This document shows positions 14,817 through 22,348 of a stretch of DNA of 35,582 bases, one piece after another (within the stretch, counting starts at the first letter, position 1; every line of letters starts with the position of its first letter). The DNA comes from Thermoplasmata archaeon (lineage in GTDB: Archaea > Thermoplasmatota > Thermoplasmata > Lutacidiplasmatales > UBA184). Below the pieces are notes generated by a model. It searched no databases. It had not been told where the DNA came from and was given only the letters and a program-made list of their open reading frames with translations. A program made the translations under genes and the position numbers. The DNA lies in assembly GCA_035532555.1 (NCBI GenBank), contig DATKQS010000025.1:1-35582 (forward strand), given 5' to 3'.

Positions 14817-14873
14817 GCCTCCCCCCTACCGGCATCTCCACCCGGGAGGGTCTAGGCTCACGGCCCGGCAGCG

Positions 14874-14880
14874 TCAATAG
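14874..14880 (+). promoter_or_regulatory. TATA-like box of the sensor kinase gene
   Basis: TCAATAG is centred 27 nt before the ATG at 14904, fitting a leaderless transcript and supporting that start codon. Confidence 0.5.
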
Positions 14881-14903
14881 AGCTCTCCGCCTCGCTCGAT
14901 CCG

Positions 14904-16355
14904 ATGCCCGACTTCCCCCACTCCGGCCTGTGGTTCGAGGCGCTCGTCGGCGCGCTCCCGCTCGGGCTGGCCACGGTCGGGCCGGACGGTCAGTTGCGGT
15001 GGGCGAATCGAACGTGGCACATGCACACGCGCCTCGAGACCCACCGCCCGGCAAGCCGGGTGGACGAAGCACTCGGAATCGCGGGAGCCCCGCATCGAGA
15101 GACCCTGCTCCGCTGGATCCGGGACGGCACGGCCGGGGTGCTCCGGTCGGTCCCGCTCGCGCGAGCGGGGTCGGCCGGGGTGACCTACGCCGACATCGAA
15201 GTTCGCCTTGTCCCCCCCATCGCACCGGACTCCGACCGTCTCGTCGTCATCCACGACGTGACCGATCGGGCGATCGAGCACGACCGGGCGCGCCTGTTCT
15301 ACGAGTCGTTCCTGACCTCGACGAACGCGATCGAGATTACGGACGACAAGGGGATCCTCGTCGACGTGAACCCCGCGTTCGAACGAATCTACGGGTATTC
15401 GCGGGCCGAGTGCATCGGAAGAAGACCGAACATGGTCCGAAGTCATTCGACCCCGGCGGAGGTGTACTCGCGTCTCTGGGCGGATCTCCTCGATCCCTCC
15501 CGCGGATACTGGTCCGGAGAGATCATGAACCGGGACCGGTGGGGGCACGAACGTCTCGTCCTGCTCACCATCAGCGCGGTCCGGGATGATCGGGGGATCA
15601 CCACCCACTACCTCGGGGTCGCGGTGGATCTGACCGAACAGCGGATCTGGCAGCGCAGCGCGGCCCACGCCGACCGCCTGGCCTCGATCGGGCAGCTCGC
15701 GGCTGGAGTCGCCCACGAGATCAACACCCCCCTGACGAACGTGATGCTGGTCGCGGAATCCCTCCGTCGGCGGAGCAAGGATCCGTGGGTGCTCGCCCGG
15801 GTCGATGCAATCACCGGTCAGATCGACATCGCCGCGAAGATCGTGCGGGGACTGCTCGACTTCGCCCGTCGGTCCGAGCCCCAGATCGTCGCCCTCGATC
15901 TCGTCGAGGTCAGCCGCTCGGCGGTCGACTTCCTCCGGGGAAAGCAGTCGGCGAACATCGAGCTCGAGGAGGTCTACCCGGCGACCCCCGTCCCGGTCGC
16001 AGGGGATCGTGGCCAGCTCATCCAGGTGCTCACGAACATTCTCAACAATGGCTACGAGGCCATGGACGGAGCTCCCGGCGGTCGTCTGCGGATCGAGGTC
16101 CGGGCGGTGGACCGCCTGGCCGAGGTCGAAGTGACGGACTCGGGGCCGGGGATCCCTCCGGAGGTGATCGAGCACCTGTTCGAACCGTTCTTCACCACGA
16201 AGCCGGAGGGGCGCGGCACCGGGCTCGGACTCGCGATCAGCGACGGACTCGTCCAGGCGAATCACGGTCAACTCCTGGCGCGGAACCGGCCCGAGGGAGG
16301 AGCGAGCTTTCTCGTGCGGTTGCCCCTTGCGACCTCCCCTCCACCGGACACCTGA
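14904..16355 (+). CDS. Soluble PAS-domain sensor histidine kinase
   Basis: This 483-aa kinase has no transmembrane segment, so it should sense a cytoplasmic signal. Residues 8-120 form a first, divergent PAS-like domain (ALPLGLATVGPDGQLRWANR). Residues 130-245 form a clear second PAS domain with associated PAC segment (NAIEITDDKGILVDVNPAFE, RIYGYSRAECIG). The dimerisation/phosphoacceptor helix has LAAGVAHEINTPLTNVM with H271 as the phosphorylated histidine. The ATPase domain has the N box (LTNILNNGYEAM, 376-387), G1 (DSGPGI, 412-417), F (EPFFTT, 427-432) and G2 (GRGTGLGL, 436-443). All catalytic motifs are intact. The response regulator follows after 83 nt, making a cognate pair likely. Confidence 0.95.
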   Translation: MPDFPHSGLWFEALVGALPLGLATVGPDGQLRWANRTWHMHTRLETHRPASRVDEALGIAGAPHRETLLRWIRDGTAGVLRSVPLARAGSAGVTYADIEVRLVPPIAPDSDRLVVIHDVTDRAIEHDRARLFYESFLTSTNAIEITDDKGILVDVNPAFERIYGYSRAECIGRRPNMVRSHSTPAEVYSRLWADLLDPSRGYWSGEIMNRDRWGHERLVLLTISAVRDDRGITTHYLGVAVDLTEQRIWQRSAAHADRLASIGQLAAGVAHEINTPLTNVMLVAESLRRRSKDPWVLARVDAITGQIDIAAKIVRGLLDFARRSEPQIVALDLVEVSRSAVDFLRGKQSANIELEEVYPATPVPVAGDRGQLIQVLTNILNNGYEAMDGAPGGRLRIEVRAVDRLAEVEVTDSGPGIPPEVIEHLFEPFFTTKPEGRGTGLGLAISDGLVQANHGQLLARNRPEGGASFLVRLPLATSPPPDT

Positions 16356-16438
16356 GAGGTCGGCCGAGGGGAACCTGGGGCGGCGGCCCCGGGACGGGAC
16401 CCAGAACGGCTTTGTCGTTCGCGGTTCCTCGCGGTGGC

Positions 16439-17476
16439 ATGCGTCTGTTGCTCGTGGACGACGATTCCGTGATCCGAGAGGAACTCGGCGAGCTGCTCCG
16501 CGACGATGGCCACGAGGTCCGGGACGCCCCCTCGGTCCCAAAAGCAATCGAGATCCTTGAGCGAGAAGCGATCGATCTCGTTCTCACGGATCTCAAGATG
16601 CCGCGACACAGCGGGCTCGAGCTCCTCGGGGAGGTGCGCCGCCGCTGGCCGGAGGTCCTCGTCGTCGTCGTGACGGGGTACGCGACGGTGGAGACCGCGG
16701 TCGAAGCGATGAAGCTCGGAGCCTTCGATTACGTCCGCAAGCCGTTCCGCTTCGAGCAGATACGATCGATGCTCGACCTCGCGGCCCAGGCGATCCAGTT
16801 CCACGGCGACGGAGGCCGCGTTCAGGACATCGACCGCACGCTCGAGGCGTGGACGACCACGGACGACCTGGACGTGCTTCACCTGACGGACCGGACGGTC
16901 CGCCCGCGTCCCCGGGTCACCGTGGTCTCCACGGGGCTCGATCAGCCGGCAGAGATCCAAGCCCACCTTGAGACGTTCCTCGCGGACCGACCCCACGGCG
17001 CCCTGCTCCTCGAGGGCGCGGATCGCCTCTTCCGAGCCCATCGGCGTACTGAGGTCATCCAGTTCATCGAACGGCTGCGGCAGGAGCTCGAAGGCCGAGG
17101 TCCATTGATGGTGACGTTCGACCCGGGCTCGATCACGGTCGCGGACGTGGTCGACCTGCGGGCCCGAGTGCTCGCGGAGACGACGCGGGCGACCCTCGAG
17201 GCACTCTCGAACCCGCTGCGCCGCTCGATCCTGCGTCGCGCCTCGCAGGGCCCGTGCACGTTCACGGAGGCGATGAGCGCGGCCGGGATCGATGAGACTC
17301 CGAAGGTCTCCTTCCACCTGCATCGCTTGGAGGAGGACGGGCTGCTGGTCCACTCGGCGGATGACTACCGGATCACTCCGCGCGGCCGGGAGGCGATGGC
17401 CCTCCTCGTGGAGATGGACGCGATCGCGACCCGAGGACTCAGTGGGAACCGGGTCCTCGCCGTGGGCCCGAACTGA
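16439..17476 (+). CDS. Response regulator with DUF835-like middle and winged-helix C-terminus
   Basis: This 345-aa protein has three parts. Residues 1-118 are a complete receiver domain: acidic pocket D7/D8, phosphoacceptor D51 in VLTDLKMP, T79, and K101 in YVRKPF. Residues about 145-245 resemble the archaeal DUF835 domain (VSTGLDQPAEIQAHLETFL, GALLLEGADRLF, EVIQFIERLRQELEGRG, MVTFDPGSI). Residues about 248-322 form an ArsR-type winged helix (LEALSNPLRRSILRRAS, KVSFHLHRLEEDGLL, YRITPRGREAM). Inference: a phosphorylation-controlled archaeal transcription factor partnered with the upstream kinase. The ATG at 16439 begins exactly at the receiver's first strand. The frame stays open upstream, but only as a shadow of the kinase gene. 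The flavoprotein gene starts 55 nt after the stop and is the nearest possible target. Confidence 0.9.
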   Translation: MRLLLVDDDSVIREELGELLRDDGHEVRDAPSVPKAIEILEREAIDLVLTDLKMPRHSGLELLGEVRRRWPEVLVVVVTGYATVETAVEAMKLGAFDYVRKPFRFEQIRSMLDLAAQAIQFHGDGGRVQDIDRTLEAWTTTDDLDVLHLTDRTVRPRPRVTVVSTGLDQPAEIQAHLETFLADRPHGALLLEGADRLFRAHRRTEVIQFIERLRQELEGRGPLMVTFDPGSITVADVVDLRARVLAETTRATLEALSNPLRRSILRRASQGPCTFTEAMSAAGIDETPKVSFHLHRLEEDGLLVHSADDYRITPRGREAMALLVEMDAIATRGLSGNRVLAVGPN

Positions 17477-17498
17477 CGTCGCGACCCTCCGGGTAATC

Positions 17499-17505
17499 GA
17501 TATCC
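17499..17505 (+). promoter_or_regulatory. TATA-like box of the NDH-2-like gene
   Basis: GATATCC within GGTAATCGATATCC is centred about 30 nt before the ATG at 17532. The gene may therefore have its own promoter and be a target of the regulator encoded just upstream. ATCGAT and GATATC palindromes overlap the box. Confidence 0.45.
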
Positions 17506-17531
17506 CTCGCGGCCGCTCCTCTCCGGATGGC

Positions 17532-18734
17532 ATGGTGGCCGCTCCGTCACCGGCTCCCGCACCGCCGCTGGTCATCCTGGGCGCGGGCTACGCAGGGCTC
17601 ACGCTCGCTCAGCAGGTCCACCGGCTCTCCCGGGGAAAGATTCCGATCGTCCTCGTCGACCGAAGCCCCGCCCACATCTTGCGGACCCAACTCTACGAGA
17701 TCGATCGGATCGCCACCTCAGGAGGGAACCTCCGCCGATGGGCCGTCCCCCTCGCCTCGGTGCTCGAGAAGACCCGCGTCCAGATCCGGACCGCCCGGGT
17801 CGAGCGCGTCGATCTCGCCGAGCACACCGTCCAGCTCGACTCGGGCACGATCGAGTTCGGCGCGCTCGCACTGTGTCTCGGATCCGTCGCCGCGTACTAC
17901 GGAGTCCCGGGGGCGGCCGAGCACACCCACAGCGTCTACCGGCTCTCCGCGGCGCAACGCCTCGCGACAGCGATCCGAGAGATGGAGATCGCCTCGGTCG
18001 CGCTCCCCGGGGAGCGACGACCCCGGGTGCTCGTCGTCGGCGGGGGGTCGACCGGCACCGAGATCGCGGCCGAGATATCGACCACCGACTGGGCGGCAAT
18101 CACGAAGCCGGGGGCGCGCCGTCCGGACGTCATGCTGCTGACCGGTTCTCTACCGTTCCTCGTGGGCTTCCCTCCCCAACTCATCGAGCACGCGCGGGAA
18201 CTCCTGGTCCGGGCCGGGGTCTCGATATTCTACGGTTGGAACGTAACTCGGGTGGAGCCGCATCGGCTGCACTTGGAAGACGGGAGCGTGCTGCGCTTCG
18301 ACATCGCCGTGTGGTGCGCCGGTCTCCAGGCGCCCCCTGCGGTCGCGGAGCTTCCGGTCCGGCATGGACGGGGAGGCCGCATCACGGTCGAGCCGACACT
18401 CGAGATCCCCGGCCATCCCGGGATGTTCGCCGTCGGCGACGTGATCGAGTTCCAGGATCCGAAGACCGGACTTCTCGTCCCCAGCACCGCCCAGGCGGCC
18501 CTCGCCGAGGCCCGCGTGGCGGCGGCCAACATCGTGGCGCGCTGGAAGGGCACCGAGCTCCAGTCGTTCTCCTACCGAGAGCGAGGCGCCGCCGTGTCCG
18601 TCGGCCATGGGGCCGGGGCCGCCGCGCTCGATCGACTGACGCTCTGGGGAAGCCCGGCGGCGCTCCTCAAGCGACTCATCCAGCGGGACTACTCGCACGC
18701 CGTGGAGCAGGGAGAAAGCAGCCGAGTCCTGTAA
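17532..18734 (+). CDS. NAD(P)/FAD-dependent oxidoreductase, type II NADH dehydrogenase-like
   Basis: This 400-aa two-dinucleotide-domain flavoprotein has an FAD-binding motif near the N-terminus (LVILGAGYAGLTLAQQV, GxGxxG at 17-22), LCLGSVAAYYGVPGA, and a second Rossmann motif for NAD(P)H in the middle (VLVVGGGSTGTEIAAE). The flavin-contacting GMFAVGDVIEF and ending PSTAQAALAEARVAAANI are as in NDH-2 and related quinone reductases. No redox CxxC is present, so it is not a thioredoxin-reductase type. The C-terminal part (LWGSPAALLKRLIQRDY) could be an amphipathic membrane-contact helix, as in NDH-2. The likely role is electron transfer from NADH to quinone or another acceptor at the membrane, but sulfide:quinone reductase-like relatives exist. 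The start is set by the promoter and by homology beginning at about residue 12. Confidence 0.87.
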   Translation: MVAAPSPAPAPPLVILGAGYAGLTLAQQVHRLSRGKIPIVLVDRSPAHILRTQLYEIDRIATSGGNLRRWAVPLASVLEKTRVQIRTARVERVDLAEHTVQLDSGTIEFGALALCLGSVAAYYGVPGAAEHTHSVYRLSAAQRLATAIREMEIASVALPGERRPRVLVVGGGSTGTEIAAEISTTDWAAITKPGARRPDVMLLTGSLPFLVGFPPQLIEHARELLVRAGVSIFYGWNVTRVEPHRLHLEDGSVLRFDIAVWCAGLQAPPAVAELPVRHGRGGRITVEPTLEIPGHPGMFAVGDVIEFQDPKTGLLVPSTAQAALAEARVAAANIVARWKGTELQSFSYRERGAAVSVGHGAGAAALDRLTLWGSPAALLKRLIQRDYSHAVEQGESSRVL

Positions 18735-18754
18735 CGGATGGTGGCGAACGAAGC

Positions 18755-18760
18755 CTTAAT
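18755..18760 (+). promoter_or_regulatory. TATA-like box of the sugar nucleotidyltransferase gene
   Basis: CTTAAT lies about 36 nt before the ATG at 18794. A strong purine-rich ribosome-binding site (GGAGGAGGA, 18782-18790) sits between, so this transcript has a short leader. Confidence 0.5.
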
Positions 18761-18793
18761 CGCGGGTACCCAATCGCCGGTGGAGGAGGAACG

Positions 18794-19768
18794 ATGAAGG
18801 CGATCGCGCTCGTGGGGGGCCTCGGGACCCGCCTGCGCCCGATCACGTACGATCTTCCCAAGCAGCTGATCCCGCTCGCCGGACGTTCGATGCTGTATCG
18901 GGCGCTCGATGTGCTCCCGGACGATCTCGAGGAAGTGGTCCTCGCGACCGGGTACAAGGCCGACCAGATCGCGGCGTACGTGCACGAGCACCCCTACCGG
19001 CTCCGGATCCGCACGGTCCCCGAGAGGCAACCGCTCGGGACCGGAGGCGGGATGCGCAACGTCGCCGACGGGATGTCCGACCCCTTCTTCGTGATCAACT
19101 CCGACATCGTCTCGGCGGCCTCCGCGGCCGAGGTCCTCCGGGTGCACGAACAGCGGAACGGGATCGGTGCCCTCCTCCTCGCACGGGTCGAGGAGACCCA
19201 GACCTTTGGCGTCGCCGCGCTCGGCGAGAACGACCGGATCACGCAATTCGTGGAGAAACCCGCGCCGGGAGAGGCGCCCTCCCCGTGGATCAACGCCGGC
19301 ATCTCCGTGTGGCGACGCGAGGTGCTCGATCGGATCCCGACCGGCCGCGAGGTCAGCTTCGAGCGCGAGATCCTTCCCGGTCTGTTGGACCGTGGGGTGT
19401 ACGGAGCGCGACTCGAGGGGTACTGGCAGGATGCGGGCACGCCGGAACGCGTGCTGTACGCCCAGCGGCTCCTCTTCGAAGCCGGAAAGGGGGTCGAAGT
19501 CTACCTACCGTCCGGCGCGTCGGGGACGGGCCCGGTCTCGGTCGGACCGGGCGCACGTGCGGTCGGCGCGACGTTCGGCCCGCTCGTCACCCTCGGAGCG
19601 GGCGTCGTGGTCGGAGAAGAGGCCCGTATCTCCAATTCGATCGTGATGGACGGGGCGCGGATCGACTCCGCCGCCACCGTGATCGGTTCGATCCTCGGTC
19701 CGCGCGCACACGTCGCGGCCGGGCACCGGGTCGCCGATCAGGTCCTCGGCGCCGGCGGGGAAGCCTGA
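18794..19768 (+). CDS. NDP-sugar pyrophosphorylase with left-handed beta-helix tail
   Basis: This 324-aa enzyme joins a sugar 1-phosphate to a nucleotide. The N-terminal nucleotidyltransferase signature is ALVGGLGTRLRPITYDLPKQ (GGxGTRLRP with the following PKxL lysine), then ERQPLGTGGGMRN and FVINSDIV, in which the Asp binds metal, and VEKP. From about residue 235 the protein turns into hexapeptide-like repeats (VSVGPGARAVGATFGPLVTL, GAGVVVGEEARISNSIVM), a left-handed beta-helix of the kind seen in mannose-1-phosphate guanylyltransferases and GlmU-like proteins. The sugar cannot be fixed: mannose, glucose or glucosamine 1-phosphate are candidates. No second acetyltransferase active site is evident. 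It ends 1 nt from the stop of the converging dehydrogenase. Confidence 0.9.
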   Translation: MKAIALVGGLGTRLRPITYDLPKQLIPLAGRSMLYRALDVLPDDLEEVVLATGYKADQIAAYVHEHPYRLRIRTVPERQPLGTGGGMRNVADGMSDPFFVINSDIVSAASAAEVLRVHEQRNGIGALLLARVEETQTFGVAALGENDRITQFVEKPAPGEAPSPWINAGISVWRREVLDRIPTGREVSFEREILPGLLDRGVYGARLEGYWQDAGTPERVLYAQRLLFEAGKGVEVYLPSGASGTGPVSVGPGARAVGATFGPLVTLGAGVVVGEEARISNSIVMDGARIDSAATVIGSILGPRAHVAAGHRVADQVLGAGGEA

Positions 19769-19769
19769 G

Positions 19770-20807
19770 TCACCGCGCCGGGCCCGTCACCACAACCTTC
19801 AGCGAGTCCTGGGGCCGCTGGGCGAGCCGGAACGCTTCCTCGATCTCCTCGAGCGGGATCCGGTGGGAAACGAGGTCATTGAGCGCGAGCCGGCCGTCCA
19901 CGACGAGCTGCTGGACGGCGGCGATGTCGGCCTCGGTCGTCGCGTAGGAGGGCACGAGCCGGATCCCGCGCAGGTAGATCTCCTGAAGATCGGCGTCAAG
20001 GCGGCTACCGCTGGGTGGGACCCCGAAGAGGTTCACGGTACCCCCTCGACGGGCGATCGTCGTGGCGAGGGTCACTGCGGAGGGGGCGCCCGTCGCGGCG
20101 ACCGCGAGATCGACCCCCCGTCCATCGGTCGCTCGATCGATGAGGTCGCGGACGGCGGACCCGTCGGTCGGATCGATCGCGGCATCGATCCCACCCCGCT
20201 CGGCCGCGAGGCGGCGCAACGGAGCGAGTTCGGCCCCGCCGACCCAGGCCGCGCCCCGGGCGCGGGCAAGGCGTGCGTAGAGAAGGCCGGCCGGTCCAAG
20301 GCCGATGACGAACACGGACGCCTCCGGAGGAAGCGCGATCCGTCGCAGGGCGGTCGCAACGCAGCCCCCCGGTTCGAGCAGGGCGCCGGCGTCCCACCCC
20401 ACGCGCCGGTCGAGCGTCAGGACGGCTCCCTTGCGGACATGATCGGCGGAGACCCGGAACGCCTCTGCGAACCCGCACGGATCGAGGTTCGTCTTCGCGT
20501 ACGCCGGGCAAAACATGTAGTCCCCCCGGGCGCAGACGGGGCAAGCGAGGCAGGGGACGTGGTGATGGACGAACACCCGGTCTCCGACCTCGTGGCCCTC
20601 CACGCCCGTGCCGACCGTCTCGATGGTCCCGACCGGCTCGTGACCGAGGATCGCGCTCGCGGTGTAGCCACCACGCACCTTCTCGAGGTCCGTCCCGCAC
20701 AGGCCGCACTCGGCCATCCGGACGACGATCTCACCGGGGCCGGCGACCGGCCGAGGAGTGTCGGCGAGGCCCACCCGCCCCGGGGCCTCGAGCCGAGCGT
20801 ACTTCAT
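19770..20807 (-). CDS. Zinc-dependent dehydrogenase (threonine/polyol dehydrogenase-like)
   Basis: This 345-aa medium-chain dehydrogenase carries the catalytic zinc ligand C37 in CGLCGTDLEK, H56 in LGHEPVG, and a structural zinc site C86, C89, C92, C100 (VPCLACPVCARGDYMFC). The Rossmann segment is FVIGLGPAGLLYARLA. E in LLEPGGC is the usual third zinc-region acid. It resembles L-threonine 3-dehydrogenase, sorbitol dehydrogenase and archaeal glucose dehydrogenases. The ATG at 20807 overlaps the stop of the upstream aminotransferase gene (ATGA), so the two products are made together and may act in one pathway. Substrate unresolved. Confidence 0.88.
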   Translation of the reverse strand: MKYARLEAPGRVGLADTPRPVAGPGEIVVRMAECGLCGTDLEKVRGGYTASAILGHEPVGTIETVGTGVEGHEVGDRVFVHHHVPCLACPVCARGDYMFCPAYAKTNLDPCGFAEAFRVSADHVRKGAVLTLDRRVGWDAGALLEPGGCVATALRRIALPPEASVFVIGLGPAGLLYARLARARGAAWVGGAELAPLRRLAAERGGIDAAIDPTDGSAVRDLIDRATDGRGVDLAVAATGAPSAVTLATTIARRGGTVNLFGVPPSGSRLDADLQEIYLRGIRLVPSYATTEADIAAVQQLVVDGRLALNDLVSHRIPLEEIEEAFRLAQRPQDSLKVVVTGPAR

Positions 20808-22195
20808 CGGGCTCGGGCCGCGAGGATGGCGGCATCGAGGATCTCGACGCCCTCGTCGATCTCCTCGCGCTGGATGATGAGGGGAGGGATGTACCGGATC
20901 GAGGAGCGGCCGCACGGTAACAGGATCAGGCCGCGCCGATACGACTCCTGAAGGATCCGGTCGCGGAGCCGCACCGCGGGCTCCTTGGTCGTCCGGCTCG
21001 TCACGAACTCGGTCGCGACCATGAGCCCGAGCCCGCGGACGTCGCCGATCTCCTCGTACTTGGCCTGCAGCTCGCGCAGGCGCGTCTGAAGATACGCGCC
21101 TTGGGTCCGCGTGTTCTCGAGTACATGCTCGCGCTCGATCACGTCGAGCGTCGCGAGGGCCCCGGCGACTGCGACCAGATTTCCACCGAACGTGTTGGAG
21201 TGGGCCCCCGATTTCGTGTAATCGAGGTCCCCGCGGAAGATGATCGCCCCGATGGGAAGCCCGCTCCCGAGCGCCTTCGCGGTCGTAACGATGTCCGGGA
21301 CGATCCCGTGGTGCTCGATCGCGAACCAGTGTCCCGTGCGTCCGATGCCGGACTGCACTTCGTCATCGATGAAGAGGATCCCGTGCTCGTCCAGGATCGA
21401 CTTGATCGCCGCGTGCCATCCCTTCGGGGGAACGATGTACCCACCCTCCCCCATGACCGGTTCCGCGATGAACGCCGCGACGTCGTCCGGCGGGATCGAG
21501 GTCTCGAAGTAGAGCTCCTTCAGGATCTTGGCGCAGTACAGATCGCAGCTCGGATACTCGAGCTTGTACGGGCATCGGTAACAGTAGGGAGAGGGGATGT
21601 GCTGTCCGCCTCCGGTGTAGGCATTGAACCGCGAGCGCTGGACCGGCTTGGACGTGGTCATCGTGAGCGCGCCCAGGGTGCGCCCGTGGAAGGCCCCGAG
21701 TAGACCCACCGTCAGCGGTCGCTGGCGGTTCCATCGCGCGAGCTTCAGCGCTGCCTCGGCGCTTTCGGTCCCGCTGTTGGTGTAGAAGACCTTCTTCGCG
21801 TGGGTGCCCGGCGTGATCGCCGCGAGACGTTCGGCGAGCCGCGTTTGGTTTTCGTAGTAGAAGTCCGTCCCGGCGAAGTGGGAGAGCCTTCCCGCCTGTT
21901 CCCGGACCGCTTGAACGACCGCCGGATGGGAGTGTCCGACGTTCAGGACCGATATACCCGCGGCAAAATCGAGCAGCCGGTTGCCGTCCACGTCGGTGAC
22001 CCAGACCCCGAGCGCGCTCTCCGCCACGATCGGGGAGGTCTTGGTGGTCGTCGCCATCGAGGCCTCGTCGGCCCGGATGATGCGCTGCGCCTTCGGTCCC
22101 GGGATCGGAACCCGAATCATCACTCCTCGATGGGGCGGCTTCGATGGGTCGCGAGGAGGGAGATCGGCCGTGGGGGACGCCCGGCTTTCGCTCAT
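20804..22195 (-). CDS. Class III (PLP-dependent) omega-aminotransferase
   Basis: This 463-aa enzyme belongs to the acetylornithine/ornithine/4-aminobutyrate aminotransferase family. The PLP lysine is K307 in VTTAKALGSG. Asp 278 of the FIDDEVQSG motif contacts the pyridine ring, and NSGTESAEAALKLAR is the phosphate-binding region. A four-cysteine insert (C205, C208, C217, C221 in PSPYCYRCPYKLEYPSCDLYC) resembles that of archaeal ornithine/GABA-type enzymes and related broad amino-acid racemases, as I recall from Thermococcales. ATG at 22195 is used because a TATA box lies about 35 nt upstream. An ornithine, GABA or lysine-type substrate is plausible, and the family also contains racemases. Confidence 0.9.
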   Translation of the reverse strand: MSESRASPTADLPPRDPSKPPHRGVMIRVPIPGPKAQRIIRADEASMATTTKTSPIVAESALGVWVTDVDGNRLLDFAAGISVLNVGHSHPAVVQAVREQAGRLSHFAGTDFYYENQTRLAERLAAITPGTHAKKVFYTNSGTESAEAALKLARWNRQRPLTVGLLGAFHGRTLGALTMTTSKPVQRSRFNAYTGGGQHIPSPYCYRCPYKLEYPSCDLYCAKILKELYFETSIPPDDVAAFIAEPVMGEGGYIVPPKGWHAAIKSILDEHGILFIDDEVQSGIGRTGHWFAIEHHGIVPDIVTTAKALGSGLPIGAIIFRGDLDYTKSGAHSNTFGGNLVAVAGALATLDVIEREHVLENTRTQGAYLQTRLRELQAKYEEIGDVRGLGLMVATEFVTSRTTKEPAVRLRDRILQESYRRGLILLPCGRSSIRYIPPLIIQREEIDEGVEILDAAILAARAR

Positions 22196-22226
22196 GAACG
22201 CTCCGCGCGGCCCAGTTCTCCCGTGG

Positions 22227-22233
22227 GGTATAG
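22227..22233 (-). promoter_or_regulatory. TATA box of the aminotransferase-dehydrogenase operon
   Basis: CTATACC on the minus strand, in the context GGCTATACCCC, is one of the clearest TATA boxes here. It predicts a start of transcription near 22203, about 8 nt before the ATG at 22195. Confidence 0.55.
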
Positions 22234-22348
22234 CCTTCTCGGTGCCACGGGCGGCGGTGCGTCGGGCCAAGGATCACGGCCGACCGGACCGGGGCCCCGC
22301 GGGCGCACCTTGGAACCGTTCTGCACGGGGACCGGACGATCGCCGCGC

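Noticed and set aside
17738-18793. Upstream part of a 676-codon plus-strand frame that continues into the sugar nucleotidyltransferase
   Set aside because: It overlaps the NDH-2-like gene in another frame and is low complexity. The promoter, ribosome-binding site and homology all begin at 18755-18794, so no fusion protein is supported.
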